From Peptidiphaga gingivicola (lineage in GTDB: Bacteria; Actinomycetota; Actinomycetes; Actinomycetales; Actinomycetaceae), in NCBI RefSeq assembly GCF_001652275.1, contig NZ_LVZK01000001.1, positions 186,001 through 250,000 on the forward strand: a stretch of DNA of 64,000 nucleotides, read 5' to 3'. A program made the translations under genes and the position numbers. How positions within the stretch are numbered: position 1 is the stretch's first letter; each line of letters starts with the position of its first letter. This document shows positions 62,780-64,000 of this stretch, piece after piece. A model generated the notes under the pieces. That model did no database searches. It had not been told where the DNA came from and saw only the letters and a program-made list of their open reading frames with translations.

Positions 62780-64000
62780 ATGAAAAAGATACCTTCGCGG
62801 CGTCCCGTCTCGAAGGTCAAGGCGATGCTCCTCGCTTTCGTCGTGTCCTTCATCGCAACCGTCGCTTTCGCACCGCGCGCCGCGCAGGCCGCTGAAATCC
62901 CAAACGACGGCATCTACGGAATCAAACAGGTGACGCCCGAAGCGACCGCCTGGGGGCAGTGGGACTCAGTCCGGCTCAACTTCACCTGGGCGGTGCCGAA
63001 CGGCACCAGCCGGGGCGACACGATCGCCGTCGAGCTCCCCGACGTGATCGATGCGGGTTCCGCCCCCGGCTTTGCGGTCCTGTCGCCCTCGGGCGAAGAG
63101 ATCGGCCGGGCCGCGTTCGATTCGGGCACAAATAGAATGGTCATCACCTTCACCACTGACTACGTGGAAACACACCAGAACGTAAACGGAACAGCATACT
63201 TCAACGCCACGCTCAATCAAAGGGCGCTCGTATTCGATTCGACGACGAACGCCATGGACGTCGACATCTTTGGCACGCAGGTGAGGATCAACAAGCTCGT
63301 CGGATTCAACGGCCCCGAAGAGGAATCCAAGAAGGGCTGGTGGATACCGAACCAGGCTGAGGCCACGGCCACTGACGAATCCGGCGTTCTCATCAACAGG
63401 GACGAATCGGCCATCAGCTACGGAATCGTCTTGGACAATCTCCAATGGACCACCGCCTCGATCGACGACAAGGCCGACGCCGACCTCGTCTACTGCGTCA
63501 ACGGCCAGGCGGCCGAGGGCGCTTACGCCTTCCTCCAAACGCGCGACGTTGCGAACGGGGTGTTCGAGGCCGGCTCGACGCCCGCCGGGGTTTACATCGA
63601 GGCGTCGTGCGACGGGATCGCGAGCGGCGCTCCCAAGATCACCGTGACGAAACCCGCCGGCCTGACGTCCAAGCAGTTGCAGGTGATCTACGGAATGAAA
63701 CTCCGCACCAACGCCAAGGGACAGCCCGTTCACGGCGCCAAAGACGCCGTCGGGATCAAGAAGACCCTCTCAAACACGGCCAACATCTCCTATGACACCG
63801 GCAAGAAGACCCTCGGGCTGGCCAAGTACCTCAAGTTCGAGGGAGGCGGCGGCGAGGGATCCGGCATCACCGTTCCCGCCATCGACATTGAGAAGTACGA
63901 CGGTGACTGGGAGGGCATCCAGTGGGACGGCTCCGGCGAGCCGGACGTCTCCGGCGATCCGGACTTCGAGCCGAGCAACCTTCCCGCCGGCGACCGCAAT
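62780..64000 (+). CDS. Secreted surface adhesin, N-terminal part (gene continues past the window)
   Basis: 407 residues are visible. A signal peptide (MKKIPSRRPVSK... AMLLAFVVSFIATVAFAPRAAQA, cut near 38) is followed by an Ig-like adhesion domain of the Gram-positive MSCRAMM type. That domain includes GIKQVTPEATAWGQWDSVRLNFTW and VITFTTDYVETHQNVNG, which recalls the TYTFTDYVD latch motif of fibrinogen-binding adhesins. The second domain ends in an acidic/Gly stretch. Sortase anchoring is expected but its LPXTG signal lies outside. ATG 62780 is preceded by AGGAAA; ATG 62774 is in frame. Confidence 0.85.
   Translation, partial: MKKIPSRRPVSKVKAMLLAFVVSFIATVAFAPRAAQAAEIPNDGIYGIKQVTPEATAWGQWDSVRLNFTWAVPNGTSRGDTIAVELPDVIDAGSAPGFAVLSPSGEEIGRAAFDSGTNRMVITFTTDYVETHQNVNGTAYFNATLNQRALVFDSTTNAMDVDIFGTQVRINKLVGFNGPEEESKKGWWIPNQAEATATDESGVLINRDESAISYGIVLDNLQWTTASIDDKADADLVYCVNGQAAEGAYAFLQTRDVANGVFEAGSTPAGVYIEASCDGIASGAPKITVTKPAGLTSKQLQVIYGMKLRTNAKGQPVHGAKDAVGIKKTLSNTANISYDTGKKTLGLAKYLKFEGGGGEGSGITVPAIDIEKYDGDWEGIQWDGSGEPDVSGDPDFEPSNLPAGDRN

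Overview
The window is high-GC DNA from an actinomycete. The evidence is the lineage-marked small families (DUF3073, DUF3618, the SCP-like protein between purF and an RNB exonuclease), the purF/purM/DUF3073 neighbourhood, frequent GTG and TTG starts and the RNB variant DLDQA. Two phosphotransferase systems, amylosucrase, an MSCRAMM-like surface protein and no respiratory genes suggest a fermentative, host-associated member, perhaps of the Actinomycetaceae. That family assignment is inference.

Layout. 1-3524: end of an unknown gene, tRNA-Lys, a 14-bp minisatellite, then a tight four-gene operon (SpeD-like AdoMet decarboxylase, DUF4178, DUF350, membrane-anchored aminopropyltransferase). 3750-13583: ribokinase, Dps, a sucrose uptake/amylosucrase operon with a UspA protein, an EEP nuclease/phosphatase, MsrB and an MscS channel. 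14111-16464: tRNA-Glu/Asp/Phe, a Fic AMP-transferase preceded by two palindromes, and a VOC protein. 16630-21016: a two-gene sugar PTS in which one polypeptide carries IIA, HPr and EI. 22145-27757: PadR/HAAS pair, phosphodiester glycosidase with a GT2-GtrA fusion, Tpx, and small envelope proteins. 27897-32778: purM, purF, RNB exonuclease, SCP-like protein. 33101-38109: fructose utilisation (fruK, fruA) and glutamate dehydrogenase. 38448-47623: an ABC-2 exporter, an FtsX/ATPase/MFS/TetR efflux operon and two further TetR genes. 47620-53841: DeoR regulator, FGGY kinase, 2-hydroxyacid dehydrogenase, class II aldolase and a GH13 hydrolase. 53960-55837: GNAT and small membrane proteins. 55953-62294: purL, purQ, purS, purC, purD. 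62780-64000: start of a secreted adhesin that runs off the window.

How the parts fit. Sugars enter by the glucose-type PTS, the fructose PTS or a proton-coupled sucrose carrier feeding amylosucrase. The IIA-HPr-EI fusion could drive both PTS permeases. Purine synthesis is split into two clusters (purF/M and purD/C/S/Q/L).

The best candidate for a poorly described system is the SpeD/DUF4178/DUF350/aminopropyltransferase operon. It looks like a membrane-sited polyamine transfer module without the ATP-grasp ligase that often accompanies it. Other features worth attention are a Cys-less second EIIB domain, a C7 tract splitting the 5' end of the glycosidase gene, several clear palindromic operators, and many short tandem duplications at gene ends. 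No prophage, insertion sequence, CRISPR array or integrase was seen.
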